DNA from: Dugong dugon
Lineage: Eukaryota; Chordata; Mammalia; Sirenia; Dugongidae
Direction: 5' to 3'
DNA: 64,000 nucleotides
NCBI GenBank assembly: GCA_030035585.1
Contig: CM057463.1
Coordinates: 134,262,736-134,326,735, forward strand
The notes beneath the pieces were generated by a model. That model was not told where the DNA came from, ran no database searches, and saw nothing but the letters and a program-made list of their open reading frames with translations. Both the position numbers and the translations under genes were made by a program. Shown piece after piece: positions 12,301 to 24,877 of the stretch. How positions within the stretch are numbered: position 1 is the first letter of the stretch; each line of letters opens with the position of its first letter.

Positions 12301-13190
12301 TTAATACATGGCATTAACAGGATACAAACCATAACCATCAATTCACAAAACCCAACAGATATGATAGATAACTGGGATCTTCTAAAAATCAAACTCCTAT
12401 ACTCTTCAAAAGACTTCACCAAAAGAGTCAAAAGAGAACCTACAGATTGGGAAAAAATGTTTGGATAGTACAAGTCAGACAAAGGTCTAATCTCCATAAT
12501 CTACAAGAAAATCCAACACCTCTAAAACAAAAAGACAAATAATCCTATTTAGAAATGGGCAAAGGAAATGAACAGACACTTCAGCAAAGAAGACATTCAA
12601 ATGGCCAACAGACACATGAGGAAATGCTCACGATCACTAGCCATTAGAGAAATGCAAATTAAAACCACAATGAGATACCATCTCATCCCGGCATCACTGG
12701 CACAAATCAAAAACACTGGAAATAACAAATGTTGGAGGGGCTGCTCGTAGATCTGGACTGTTACTCACTGCTGATGGGAATGCAAAATGATACAACCATT
12801 CTGGAAGATGATATGGCGCTTCCTCAGAAAGCTAGATATAGACATACCATTCGATCCAGCAATCCCACTCCTAGGAATATATCCTAGAGAAATAAGAGTC
12901 ATCACTCGAATAGACATATGCACACCTATGTTCATGGCAACATTGTTCACAATAGCATAACGATGGAAACAACCTAAATGCCCATCAACAGATGAATGGA
13001 TAAACAAACTATGGTACATACACACAATGGAGTACTATGCAACGAGAAAGAACAACAATGAATCTGTGAAGCATATCATAACATGGATGAAACTGGAGGA
13101 CATTATGCTGAGTGAAATAAGTCAATCACAAAAAGACAAATATTGTATGAGACCTCTATTGTAAAAACCCATGAAAATGTTCACACCCAA
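9345..13190 (+). pseudogene. L1-A ORF2 (endonuclease/reverse transcriptase), broken
   Basis: ORF2p nicks target DNA and copies L1 RNA by target-primed reverse transcription. The N-terminal endonuclease begins near 9370 (LNVNGLSAPIKR) and shifts frame near 9550. The longest open part, 9563-10840 (425 codons), covers the rest of the endonuclease, with the SDH motif at residues 155-157, and the linker to reverse transcriptase. It is shifted again at about 10830, in the FYKTF/PKPGK region. The catalytic FADD is FADY at 11438-11449, losing one metal-binding aspartate. Further stops follow to the C-terminus. Confidence 0.9.
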
Positions 13191-14330
13191 AATGTCACAA
13201 TCTTTGTCGGTTACCAGGGATGGGAGGGGTGGGGGGGGAATACTACATAGGCAATAGATAAGTGGTATCTTGGGTGAAGGGTGAGACAGTACACAATACA
13301 GGGGAAACTAGCACAACTTGGAAAAGGAAAGGTCATGGAAGCCCCATAGACACATCCAAACTCCCTGAGGGACTGAATTGCTGGGCGGAGGGCTGTGGGG
13401 ACCACGGTCTCAGGGAACATCTAGCTCAATTGGCATGACACAGCTTATAAAGACAATGCTCTACATTCTACCTTGGTGAGTAGTGTCTGGGGTCTTAAAA
13501 GGCTGTCAGCGGCCATCTGAGATACTCCACTGGTCTCATCCCTTTGGGAGCAAGGGAGAATGACCAGAACAGGATACAAGGAAAAGATTAGTCCGAAGGA
13601 CTAATTGTCCACAGCTACCAAGGCCTCCATTGGACTGAGTCCAGTACAGCTAGATGGTGCCTGGCTACCACCTCTGACTGCTCTGACAAGGATCACAACA
13701 GAGGGTTCTGGACAGAGCTGGGGAAGGATGTAGAGCATAACTTTAACTCACAAAAAAAGACCAGATTTACTGGCCTAAAGGAGACTGAGAAACCCTGAGG
13801 GTATCGCCCCCAGACACCCTTTTAGCTCAGTGATGAAGTTACCTCCGAAGTTCACTGTTCAGCCTGGGCATGGACAGCCCCGTAAAACCAAATGAGGCTA
13901 ACGAGGTACAGGAGTCCAGTAACAAAGGCCAAATGGCAGAAGGGGACAAGGAAGCTGGTGAGAGGGAACCCAAGGTTGAGTAAGGGTGTTGTTGATGTGT
14001 TGTGAGATTGTTAACCATTGTCATAGGGCAACATTTGTAGTAACTGTTAAATGAGAAACTATTTTGTTCTGTGAGCCTTCATCTTGAGTGAGAGTAACAG
14101 CACAATTGGAAGAGCGTAGTCAATGTCACTGAACTGTGCATGTAGAAATTTTTGAAATGGTGTATCTTTGGCTATGTGTATTTTCACCAAGAAAAAAAAA
14201 AGGTTGAGAATTTAGAGGGTTAATATGTTGTGGGGTTGTTAACGAATGTCATAAAACAACATGTGTACTACTGTTTCATGAGAAACTATTTGTTCTGTAA
14301 GCCTTCACCTGAAGTACAATAAAAATAAAT
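13191..14330 (+). other. L1-A 3' UTR with doubled terminus
   Basis: Non-coding 3' UTR. The segment at 13973-14098 (from aaggttgag to cttcatcttgag) recurs at about 14199-14330, separated by a block ending in an A run at 14192-14201. Both copies lie inside the outer TSD. The last copy ends in an AATAAA-containing A-rich tail. Confidence 0.75.
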
Positions 14331-14340
14331 AAATTCTTTA

Positions 14341-15865
14341 AAAGCCTAAAAATACATCAAAAATATATAAAACAGTTCAGTCAATTAGCTACAATATATC
14401 CCTTGAAATCATCATAGTTCAATGGACAGAGCACATGTTAAAATCAGCCCTTCAAGCCTAAATGCATCCCTTATATGCCATAAATTAACTTCTCTCCTAG
14501 ACATCTAGAAAGGTACTAGCTATGCGCTGTCTTGGAGTAATTGAGAAAACAGTCACTCAAATCATAATCTGTGGGTTTAATTCTCTTTCAGTACAGAAAT
14601 TTCCTTATCTAACAGATGAAAGCACCATGTACGTACGTCACAAGTAATGACCAATTTATAATATAAACCTTTTAATCTAAGTTCTTACTTGATTTCAAAT
14701 TGTACTTTTCAAATGTTTCTCAGAACGTGAGTTAATCATATGGTCTGAACTACAAGTAATAATTCGTATTACTTCAAACTTATTTTTCCAGTAATAATGA
14801 TGGTTTATTTTCAAAGTTAAGAAAATATACATGTGAGTATATATCTAGTATAGCATATTATACATTATATCATATATTTGTTTACCTAATTATATTTGCT
14901 ATTACATATATATGTACATATATATATACATATATGTGTATAATGCTCTTTTGTGCTAGACATCATTCAGGAACATTTAAAAATATAAGGCAGGGAAAGA
15001 TACAAAACTGATATTAAGTCATAATCCTTACACTGCAGAAGCTTAGAGAGATAAGACATTAACATAAATGAGACACAATACCATTTGCAACGTAGCATAA
15101 CTGAGATATGTTCTGAAAGGAAAGAAATGCCTCAGTCATGCAACCCTGAATACATCCTTCCTACCACAACTTTCATGAACATTATATCCTACCAGAATGT
15201 ACTCTAGAAAAGTATATTCTATTTCTGGCTAGAGTTTTAGACCCCAAACACTCCGTCAGCTCCTATCTTGGCTTAAGTGAGCTGGAACCCAGGTGAATCT
15301 CAGGCAGCTAGGACCTCTGCCTTAGGTCCATTGTGCTAGTGGGACCCTATCTGGTACTGTTCTAGTTATGGGAACAGGAAGGCAGTAGGGAACATCTTTG
15401 GGGAGGCTGAGAATTGATGAACAGGACAGGACCAGAAAAACTAGCAAACAAACCAAAACAAAACAACTGTAATAGAAAATGTCTACATATAGACCCACTT
15501 TCAGCCCCATAGCATATTAAAGAGTTGAGTAGAAGTCATTGCTTGGAGAATGTCCCTTACTACTCAAGCAATTATGTTGTTAGAATGTATGTTCCATAAA
15601 TGCAAAGATTTTGTCTTTCTAAACTATTATTTTTGAGTACATATCTTGATTGAATGATTGATTGAATGAATGAGTCATGTCATCCATGGAGAAGATTCCT
15701 GGATGCTCTTATGTTTTTAGCTGATGACAATGTTCAACTAACTGATCTTCTACAGTAGGATTCCTGCCTATTTCCTAACATTTGGCTGAGCCCATCCAAG
15801 TGCCCTGAGGACATTATCAGACTAGGATACATACAGGCAATTGCCTACATAAATAAAAGTACAAA
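14341..15865. other. Unassigned sequence
   Basis: No gene or confident repeat. A TA/TG-rich tract occurs at about 14825-14945. The minus-strand frame at 15322-15510 has no recognisable domain. Confidence 0.4.
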
Positions 15866-16552
15866 AATATGCCAGTTATTTACTTTTTGACAACTCATAT
15901 TACAACATATGTACAAATATCCATAATCCCCAAAAGTTTTCTTGTACTCTTCTAATCTGTCTTCTTTCCATTCCTCACCCTTTCCCACCAGTGCACAGGC
16001 AACCACTGTTCTGCTTTCTGTCACAATATCTCAGTTTCCATTTTCTAGAATTTTAAGTGAGTGGAAATCACACAATATAGCTTATTTCATTTACCATAAA
16101 TATGAGAGATGAAGCTATGTTGTAGAGTATATCAGTAGTTCATTCCCTTTAATGGCCAACTAGTATTGCATTGCATGTATATTAAAAAAAAAAAAAGTTT
16201 ATTCTTAATGTATATTTTGATTGCGTCTAACTTTTAGCTATTACCAACAAAGAGGCTAAGAAATTTTGTGTACAAGTCTTTGTGGGGATATATGGACTCA
16301 TTTCTCTTGTAAAAACACTTTATAGTGGAATCTGTGTGTTGGATGGTAGGGATATGTTTAACTTATAAAGAAAATACTATTTTTTTTCCAAAGTTGTTTT
16401 ACCATATTACTAAATTCCCACTAAGAATGTATGAGAATTCCAGTTGCTCCAAATCGTCATCAGTGCTTAGTGTAGTCACTCTATAATTTAAGGCATTCTA
16501 GTGCTGGTATCTTACTGAGGATTTAATTTTCATATCCTTAATAAACAACATG

Positions 16553-17653
16553 GAGAGGGAACTACCAGAAATTCAGACCAGATTCAGAAGAAGACATGGA
16601 ACAAGGGATATCATTGCTGATGTCAGATGGATCCTGGCTGAAAGCAGAGAATACCAGAAAGATGTTTATCTGTGTTTTATTGACTATGTGAAGGCATTCA
16701 GTTGTGTGGATCATAACAAATTATGGATAACATTGTGAAGAATGGGAATCCAGAACATTTAATTGTGCTCGTAAGGAACCTGTACTTAGACCACGAGGCA
16801 GTCTTTCAAACAGAATAAGGAAATGCTGGCATGGTTTGAAGTCAGGAAAGTTTTGTGTCAGGGTTGTATCCTTTCACCATACTTACTTAATCTATGTGCT
16901 GAGCAAATAATCCCAGAAGCCAGACCAGATGAAGACGAATAGGGCATTAGGGTTAGAGGAAGACTCATTAACCAACAGTCTGCCATACGCAGATAACACA
17001 ACCTTCCTTGCTGAAAGTGAAGAGGACTTGAAGTACTTATTGATGAAGATCAAAGAGCACAGCCTTCAGTATGGATTACACCTCAACATAGAGAAAAAAA
17101 AAATTCTCATAACTGGACCAATAAACAAAACCATGAAAAACAGAGAGAAGTTTGAAGTTGTCAAGGATTTCATGTTACTTGGATCCACAGTCAACGCCTG
17201 TGGAAGGAGCAGTCAAGAAATCAAAGGATGCATTGCATTGGGAAAATCTGCTGCAAAAGATCTCTTTAAAGTGTTAAAAAGCAAAGATGTCGCTTTAAGG
17301 ACTAAGGTGTGCCTGAACAAGCTATGGTGTTTTCAGTCTCCTCATATGCATGTGAAACCTGGACAATGAATAAAGAAGACTGAAGAAGAATTGAGGCCTT
17401 TGAATTATGATGTCGGTGAAGAGTATTAAATATACCATGGACTACCAGAGAACAAACAAATTTCGTCTTGGAAGAAATACAGCCAGAATGCTCATTATAA
17501 GCAGGGATGACGAGACTTCCACTCACAAACTTTGGACATGTTATCAGGAGGGACCAGTCCCTGGAGAAGGACATCATGCTTGGTAAGGTAGAGGGTCGTC
17601 GGAAAAGAGGAAGACCTTCAACAAGATGGATTGACACAGTGGCTGCAACAATG
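16553..17653 (+). mobile_element. RTE-clade LINE fragment, reverse-transcriptase to C-terminal part
   Basis: Corresponds to the second half of the RTE at 34737. The open piece at 16550-16738 has the RT block ILAESREYQKDVYLCFIDY. The piece at 16929-17369 carries the active-site region as YADN (16987-16998) instead of YADD, then LNIEKKKILITG. The C-terminal region ends near FGHVIRRDQSLEKDIM. It is truncated at 5' and stops at 17653, before the RTE tail, next to a gap in the host L1. Confidence 0.85.
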
Positions 17654-17764
17654 AAATTTATGTTTATTTCAGTATTAAAGAAATATTTGCCCAACTCAAG
17701 GTCACTAAGATTTCCTCCTGTGTTTAAATTTAGGAATTTTTAGTATGATGGAAAGATTGAGGTT

Positions 17765-17868
17765 AAATTTTTTTTCTTCTTTTCTTCCTTCCTTCATTTC
17801 TTCCTCCCTCTCTTCCTTGCCTCCCTCCATGCCTTCCTTCTTCTTTTCCTTCCTTTCTATCTTTCTAT
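17765..17868. repeat. Polypyrimidine (CTTCC)n-like tract
   Basis: Low-complexity C/T-rich run with irregular cttcctt and ctccctcc units inside the old antisense L1. The serine/leucine-rich frames here are artefacts of this composition. Confidence 0.85.
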
Positions 17869-18787
17869 TTGTGCATATAGAATTCCCATTGTTCCAGCAA
17901 CAGTTATTGAAAATATTATTCTTTGTCCGGTGGATTAACATGTTCATTTTTCTAAACCAATTGACCAGATATGTTGCGATTCTATTGTTCTCCATTGCTA
18001 TATTTGTCTACTTTATATATATCTCATACACTACTGATTACTGTAGATTTATAATATGAGTTGAAAATTAGTAGTAAATTTTCTGCAACTTTGCTCTTCA
18101 TTTTCAAAGTTTTTTTTTTTTTTGGCAACTTGAGATCCTTTGTACTTACATATAAATTTTAAAACCAACTTGTTAATTTCTATTAAAAAATTTGATTGTA
18201 TTTTTATCATGATTGCATTGATTTTATAGATCATGGTACAGCTCTCTAAGGATTTTTTAATGTCTCTTGGCAATGATTGTCATTTTCAATATAAAAATAT
18301 TCTAAAACTATTTTCAATTTTATGTGTATTTCATAGTTTAATTGTATTTTTAAATTGTGTTTCTCATTAGTATATAAAAATACAATTGATTTTTATATAT
18401 TGATCTCAAATTTTTTAATCTTGCTAAGCACACTTGGTATTTCTAGTATTGTTTCCCCCCCAGAGTATTACACATAGATGATCATTCATCTGCAAATAGT
18501 TTTTCATATTATTTTCAGTAAACACAACATTTTTTTTTATTTACTTACTTAACTGCACTTGTTAAAACCTCAGTTATAATGTTGAATATAAGTGGAAAAA
18601 AGAAAAGATATTTTTACCATAAAGGAAAAGCATTCAGTCTTTCACCATTAAGGATGATGTTATCTATAGATATTTTGTATATGCCTTATATCAGGTTGAG
18701 AAAATTTTCTTCTATTTATAGTATGCTGAAAGTTTTATTAAGAAGGGATTTTGGCTTTTGTCAAATTATTTTCTGCACCTATTTTGG

Positions 18788-19356
18788 TGTTATGGATTGT
18801 ATTGTGTCCCTCCAAAAGCATGTGTCAACCTGGCTAGGCCATGATTCCCAGTATTGTGTGGTTGTCTACCATCTTATGATCAGATGTGAGTATCCTATGT
18901 GTTGTAAATCCTAATCGCCATGATGTTAATGAGTCAAGATTAGATTATGTTAAAGAGGATTAGGGTAGCATACAACAGCATTGCTCAGGTCACAGCCTTG
19001 ATCCAACATAAGGGTATTTTCCTTGGGATGTGGCCTGCATCACCTTTTATCTTACAAGAGATAAAAGGAGAGAGAAGCAAGCAGAGCGAGAGGGACTTCA
19101 TACCACCAAGAAAGATGCATTGGGAGCAGAGAGCATTCTTTGGACTCAGGGTCCCTGAGCTGAGTAACTCCTAGACCAGGGGAAGATTGATGACAAGGAC
19201 CTTCCCTCAGAGCCGACAGAGAGTGAAAGCCTTCCCCTGGAGCTGGTGCCCTGAATTTGGACTTCTAGCTTCCTAGAATGGAAGGAATAAGTTTCTGTTT
19301 GTTAAAGCCATCCACTTGTGATATTTCTGTTATAGCAGCAGTAGATAACTAAGACA
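18788..19356 (+). mobile_element. Solo LTR, recurrent MaLR-like family (copy 2, longest)
   Basis: 569 bp, starting tgttatggattg and ending ctaagaca. The 3' end has the MaLR-like order: an ataagtttctg polyadenylation-type region, then gttaaagccatccacttgtg and ttatagcagca. Flanks tttgg (18783-18787) and tctgg (19357-19361) form a 5-bp TSD with one mismatch. It sits in the old antisense L1, so it is younger. Frames at 18947-19174 come from LTR sequence. Confidence 0.82.
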
Positions 19357-19584
19357 TCTGGTGTTCACATTTTTTTTCTTTTTTAATTTTTATAATACGA
19401 ATTATATTGTTGAATCTTGAAGTGATAATCTAAACTTATACTCCTTGGAGAAACCATACATATTCTATCTAACTAATCTCCATATGTATATATATATTTT
19501 GATAAAATTTGGCTAAACATTTTTTCAACTACATTTATTTATTATTTAGGTCAGATTTTTCTTGTAATATAACTGTCTAGTCTT

Positions 19585-19996
19585 TGTTATGAATTTCACT
19601 GTGTCCCTCTCAAAATTATGTGTTGAATTCCTGACCCTTTATCTGTGGGTGTGACCCCATTTGGAAATAGATTTTTTTGTTATGTTAATGGGATCATTCC
19701 AATGTAAGCTGGATCCTAAACTTAATCAATTCTGAGTTATAAAAAGACCAGAATAGACACAGAAACACATGCTGGGGAATGACAAGTGACAAGTGAGGAT
19801 CTGTCTATCAGCAAAAGAATGCCAAGAAATGCTGGCAGACATCAGAAACTAGAAGAAAAGCTGACAGAAGAATTTATAACAGCTGAGGCCCTTTTTTGGA
19901 CTTTTAGTCTCCAGAACTGTGAGAAAATAAATATGTGTTTTGTAAAGTCACCCACTTGTGGTATTTTTGTTACAGCACCATTAACTATCTTAGACA
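19585..19996 (+). repeat. 5' LTR of the MaLR-type element
   Basis: 412 bp. Contains accccatttggaaatag near the start and gagaaaataaatatgtg, a polyadenylation-type signal, near the end. It is followed at 20001 by ttggttctagagagtcag, which loosely resembles a leucine-tRNA primer-binding site of the ERVL kind; that reading is tentative. Confidence 0.85.
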
Positions 19997-21460
19997 GAAT
20001 TTGGTTCTAGAGAGTCAGAGTGTTGTTCCAACAAATACCAAAAATGTGGAAAGGGATTTGGAAGTGGATAATGGGTAGAGGTTGGAGAAATATTGACATG
20101 CTCTATAGTAAGAGCCTAGGTTGCTTTAAGTGAATGTTGGTAGAATTATGCACATTAAACATAGTTCTGATGAGGGCTCAGGAAGAACTGAGAGTTTGGG
20201 GGAAAGTGTCTATCATGTCAAGAATGTTGTTAGAAATGTGGATGTTAAAATTGCTTCTGATGAGGCTATAAACAGAAATGATGAACACGTTATTGGACAC
20301 TAGGGGAAAGGGAATCTTTGTTATAAAATGGCAAAGAACCTGTCTGAATTATGTGTGAATATTTTGTGGAAGGTAGAGCTTGTAAATGATGAACTTGGAT
20401 ATTTAGCTGAGGATACTTTTAAGCAAAATCTTGATGCAGTGTGGGTTTTTTTTTTTTTTTTTTTTGCCACTTATAGTAAAATGTGGGATGAAAGAGCTAT
20501 ATTTAGAGATGGACTATGCAAAAAGTAAGTAGAATTAAAGATTTAGAAAATCATATTTTAAAAATTAAGACAGTATGCCCTGGCAAGGACACTAAGGGTG
20601 TTGCCACACAAACACTTGCTAAAAATATTAGGCTTGTGACTGATGGATCTAATCAATAGCCACAGCAAAAATTATGTCAGCTTAGACTGAAAGGGATAGA
20701 CACAGGACAAAATGAGGGAAAGTTGTCTGTCTGCCTCCTGGAATTCTATAGGCAGAAACTGAGTCAATGGAGCTACTTTTCTGCAAACATTTGTTGTGCT
20801 CCAAGTAAAGAAAGGAACAATCATGGAAGCAATTCAGCAGAACTGGTAGAAGAAGAGTGGTGGACAGGGCCACTGCTTCTTTGGTTTCAAAGTGTGGAGC
20901 CATGAACCTCTAAGTTTCAAAGAGTGGAGTCACAGCCATGTAAGTTCTGGAGGGTGGAGCTGCCATTCTGGTGAGCCAGAAAGGAGAACAGGGCTGCCCA
21001 GGACCTAGAGGGTAAGTTGCCTCCCAGTGAGCCTGGAAGGTAGGGCTGATAACCAGGGCAGAGAAGCCTGTGCGCAGAATTCAGAGATCATGGTCGACAC
21101 CCAGGGTCCAGAGGGTGGGACCATTGCTCAGATGTGCCTAGAAAACAGAAAGTTATTTTCAAACCTTGAGAGCTAATGAGATTTGCCCTGCTGGGTTTTG
21201 GACTTGCTTGATACTCATGACTTGACCGTTTTCTTTCCTTCAATTTCTTCCTTTTGGAATGGAAATGTCTACATTGTGTCTATTCTACTATTGTAATTTG
21301 GACCCAGAGTCTCACCTATACTTGATTTATATGATTCAAAAGATAAAATTTTGGACTTAGAGTCAATGCAGGAATTGCTTAAGACTTTTGGGGATGATGT
21401 GATAGGGTAATGTATTTTTCATATTGAAGAACATGAATTTTGGGGGATCAAATGGGAAAA

Positions 21461-21872
21461 TGTTATGAACTGAATTGTGTCCCCAAAATTATGTGTTGAA
21501 TTCCTGGCCCTTTACTGTGGATGTGACCCTGTTTGGAAATAAAGGTTTTTGTTTGGTGTGTTAGTGGGGTCATACCAGTTTAGGGAGGATCCTAAATCTA
21601 ATCATTTATGAGTTATAAAAAGACCAGAATAGACACCGAGAAATGTATAAAGGGGAAGAGAAATGACACGTGAGTATCTATCTACAAGCACAGGAATACC
21701 AAAGATTGTGTCAGACATCAGAACCTAGCAGAGAAACTGACAGAAGGAATCAGCATGGCTGAAACCCTGATATGGACTTTTAACTTCCAGAAATGTGAAA
21801 AAATAAATTTATGTTCTTTAAAGTCATGAACTTGTGGTATTTTTGTTACTTCAGCACTAGCTAACTAAGCCA
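21461..21872 (+). repeat. 3' LTR of the MaLR-type element
   Basis: 412 bp, collinear with the 5' LTR (shared gagttataaaaagaccagaat). It is preceded by a purine-rich stretch, gggggatcaaatgggaaaa (21442-21460), suitable as a degenerate polypurine tract. It ends agcca before the gtctt TSD. Confidence 0.85.
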
Positions 21873-23440
21873 GTCTTGAAATAAGAGTAATACTATTCCT
21901 TATAATGAGTTGTATAAAAATGTCTTCTTCTTCAAGCTTGTATAAAATTGATTTTTTTTTTTTTTTTGGTGGAATTCCCCAGTAAAGCCATCTCATTAGA
22001 GTTTTTGTATTTATACCTTTCAAGGAATTTATCCGTTTAGCTATGTTACAGAATTTATTATTACAAAGCCATTAACAATAGTCCCTTGTTATCCTTACAT
22101 GTAGAAATTGTAGTGATGTCACTCATTTCTGACTTTAGTAAATTTTTTCTCCTCTAATTTTTTCTGTTCAATCTATCTAAATGCATATCACTTTTTTTTA
22201 ATCTTCACAAACAAGATATTGGTTAGTTGATTTTTTCTATTGTATATTTGTTTTATTGATTTCTTTTCTGGTCTTCTTTTCTTATACTTATTTTGTGTTT
22301 ATTTTGCTCATCTTTTTCTACTTATTAAAGGGGAAGGTGAGGTTATTGCATTGAGACCTGTCTGATATAGAAGCTTAGTCATTCCAATTTTCCTCTAAGT
22401 GCTGTAATAGTTTCATCTCACAAATTGTCATGTTTGGTGTTCTCATTTTCATTTAGTGCAAAATATTTTCTGATATTTCTTTTAATTCTTTGGTCAATTT
22501 TTATTTAAAAATTTATTAATTACTTTCCAACTATATTAGCTTCTTGAAATACTTGCAAGCTAAAATTTTGTTATTATGATTCAATTCCATCATGATCAGA
22601 GAAAACATGATTTGCATGGTGTGAATCTCTTTTAATTGAGGTTTTTCTTTTTTTGGTGGCTCATATTATGGTTTATTTTGGTAAATAATCTCTCTAGACA
22701 TGAAAGGAATATGTATTCTGCTGTGATGTTCTAAAATTGTCATCTATGTGAAATTGATTAATAGTACTGTTCAAATCTGTTATATCCCTGCAAGTATAGT
22801 ATCAAGCCATTCTATAAATTATTGAAAGATGGATATTTAAATCTTCAACAATAATTGTATATTTGTCTACTTTTTATTCCAATTCTATCACTTTTTTTGC
22901 TTCATGTACTTGGAAATACTCTTCTTACATACATAAACAGTTAAGATTTTTTTCTGTCTTCTTTATGAAATGACCCCCTATCACTATAAAATGATTTTTT
23001 TATCTTGACAATATTTTCTATTCTAAAATCAACTTTGTCTAATGTTAACACAGCCTTTCAAGTTTTCCTTTGACTAATGTTATTATTAAAAATCTTCTCA
23101 TTCCTTTACTTTTAATATACTTATTTCTTTATATTGAAATTAATTTTCTTGTAGACATCATATAGTTTGATTTTGTATGCAATCTGGCAATATTGGCTTC
23201 TTAATTAGGTTCCTTAGAACATTTACACTTAATGTCTTTCTAATATATGACTTTAAATTTACTATCTTCCTATTTGATTTTAACTTGATTCATTAGCTCT
23301 TTATTACCTTTGTCCTCCTTTTCTTCTATTAATTAATTTAGTATGTTATGCCCTTCTTTAGCATAGTAGCTATTAACTCTTTGTTTTGTGTTCCTGTGGT
23401 TGTTTTTAGAGATAATACCATACATCTTTAACTTTCACAG

Positions 23441-23662
23441 GTCCCTGGGTGGTTCAAATGGTTTGTACTCAACTACTAACCTAAAGGTTGGTGTTCCGAA
23501 CCAATCTAGCAAGGCCACAGCTGAAAGGCTTGGTGATCTGTTTCTGTAAAGAAAACAGCCAAAAAAAACCTCTATGGAGCAGTTCTACTCTGTAAAACAT
23601 GGGGGTACCATGAGTTGGAATAGACTAGCTAGTAACTATTTATTTATTTATTTATTGTTTAG
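23441..23662 (+). mobile_element. AfroSINE (tccctgggtggt subtype)
   Basis: Head gtccctgggtggttcaaatgg, a degenerate B-box region around gttccgaaccaatc, then tail ggagcagttctactctgtaa and gagttggaatagactag, ending in a (TTTA)n tract. Flanks ctttcacag (23432-23440) and ctctcacag (23663-23671) match at 8 of 9 bases. It lies in the old antisense L1. Confidence 0.85.
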
Positions 23663-24092
23663 CTCTCACAGCTTACTTTCAAGTGACACTGTGCTATTTC
23701 ACATATGTTTTAAGCCTTTTACAAGAGTATACTTCCACTACACTCCTCTTGGCTTTTGTTTGTCATAAATTTTCCTTCTGCATATGTTATAAACTACAGA
23801 GAAAAGTTATTATTTGTACTTTGAGCAGGAAATTAACTATAAAAAGATTTAAAAGACTAGAAAGAAAAACATTGTATAGTTACTCATATATCGACTGTTT
23901 CCAGTGCTTTTAACTCTTTCGTGCAGACCAGCTTTCCAGACTCTTTTTCTTTCTGCCTGAAGGACATCCTTTAATATATGTTGTAGTGCAGGTTTGACTG
24001 ATTATGAATTTTGTCAGGTTTTTTTTTGAAAAATATTTTGTTGTTAATAGAACTATAAGTTAACAGCTTTTTTCTTTCTCTTGTATAGTAAT

Positions 24093-24877
24093 TGTGAGGA
24101 GGCAGTCCTTTGGATGAGACCATCAGCTATGGTCTTCCCACTCCTCCCCCTGCTAGCATCTTTGGGCTTTAGAACAAACCACAGCATGTGCTTCCCACCC
24201 CCAAGCTTAATGGTTTGTCTAAATGTTAGCAAAGTTAAAGAGATACAATACCCGGCTTGGGGACAGGTTGCCTGACCATATCCTGTCTTCAGTAAGTGGG
24301 TCATGAAGACCCTAGTCACATGACCCCTGGTGTATTAATCTAGGTGGATGAATGTCCTCCTGGTCCCTCAGCTATGTTGTTAGTGTGAAACACTTGTAAC
24401 AGAAATTCTCAGTCCACCTAATTAAGCCTACCTGGCCAGGGAGGACTGGCAGAAGGTAGGCCCTATTTTGTTTCCCTCACCCAAAATGCCTGGTGGAAGC
24501 ATGCATGGAAGAGTTCTCTCTCTACTGGGACAGTTTCCAGAAGCTGTGCAGACTGACCCATCATATCACTGTCCCTTTTTGAGTACCTCATCTCTTCTAT
24601 ATCACATAGCAGAGCCTGCATAGAAGTTTCCATTTCTGCTCAGAGAGCTTTTGAGTCGGGGGGATCCCTCATCTGTTATATGCTGTCTGCTTCTTTTTGT
24701 AAGTAATAAAAGCTACTTTCCATATGCTAACATGTGTTCAGGCTCTGACTGGAAGTGTGTGATATTCATGGAGCAGTACATATTAGTTATTAGTTCCCTT
24801 TAGCTAATGGCCTCTTGGCTATTTAAAAATCGGGCACAAACTATGAGTACCTGGCTGTTTTGGCATGATGACCTACA
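24093..24877 (+). mobile_element. Solo LTR of a different ERV family
   Basis: 785 bp, starting tgtgaggaggcag and ending gacctaca. The exact 5-bp TSD gtaat lies at 24088-24092 and 24878-24882. The polyadenylation signal aataaaa near 24705 indicates plus orientation. Removing it rejoins the old antisense L1. It does not resemble the recurrent LTR family. The overlapping frames on both strands at 24053-24319 are not supported as genes. Family not identified. Confidence 0.8.

Larger units (their letters stand above)
6005..14330 (+). mobile_element. L1-A: full-length LINE-1 with TSDs
   Basis: An 8.3-kb plus-strand L1 with all parts in order: a comparatively GC-rich 5' UTR (6005 to about 7890), ORF1 (about 7895-8880), ORF2 (about 9345-13190), 3' UTR and an A-rich tail. 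The 10-bp flank aaattcttta is exact at 5995-6004 and 14331-14340. The left flank reads tt/aaaa, the preferred L1 endonuclease site. All ORFs carry stops or frameshifts, so it is dead. Two oddities: a tandem duplication in the 5' UTR (6321-6869) and a doubled 3' end (13973-14330). Confidence 0.92.
19585..21872 (+). mobile_element. Complete MaLR-type LTR retrotransposon
   Basis: 2.29 kb: 5' LTR 19585-19996, internal region 19997-21460, 3' LTR 21461-21872. Both LTRs are 412 bp, start tgttatgaa and end in ca. The 5-bp TSD gtctt is exact at 19580-19584 and 21873-21877. The internal region (for example gaagtggataatgggtagagg at 20060-20080) resembles MaLR internal sequence, which does not encode retroviral proteins; no gag, pol or env reading is seen. 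By eye the LTRs differ at about a fifth of positions, so it is old. Confidence 0.88.

Noticed and set aside
17745..18059. 104-codon frame on the plus strand, with a 96-codon frame opposite
   Set aside because: Made from a polypyrimidine tract and antisense L1 sequence.
18579..18914. 111-codon plus-strand frame
   Set aside because: Spans the junction of the old antisense L1 and a solo LTR, so it cannot be a single gene.
19997..21460. Search for gag, pol or env reading in the MaLR internal region
   Set aside because: No recognisable retroviral protein reading; internal regions of this group are normally non-coding.
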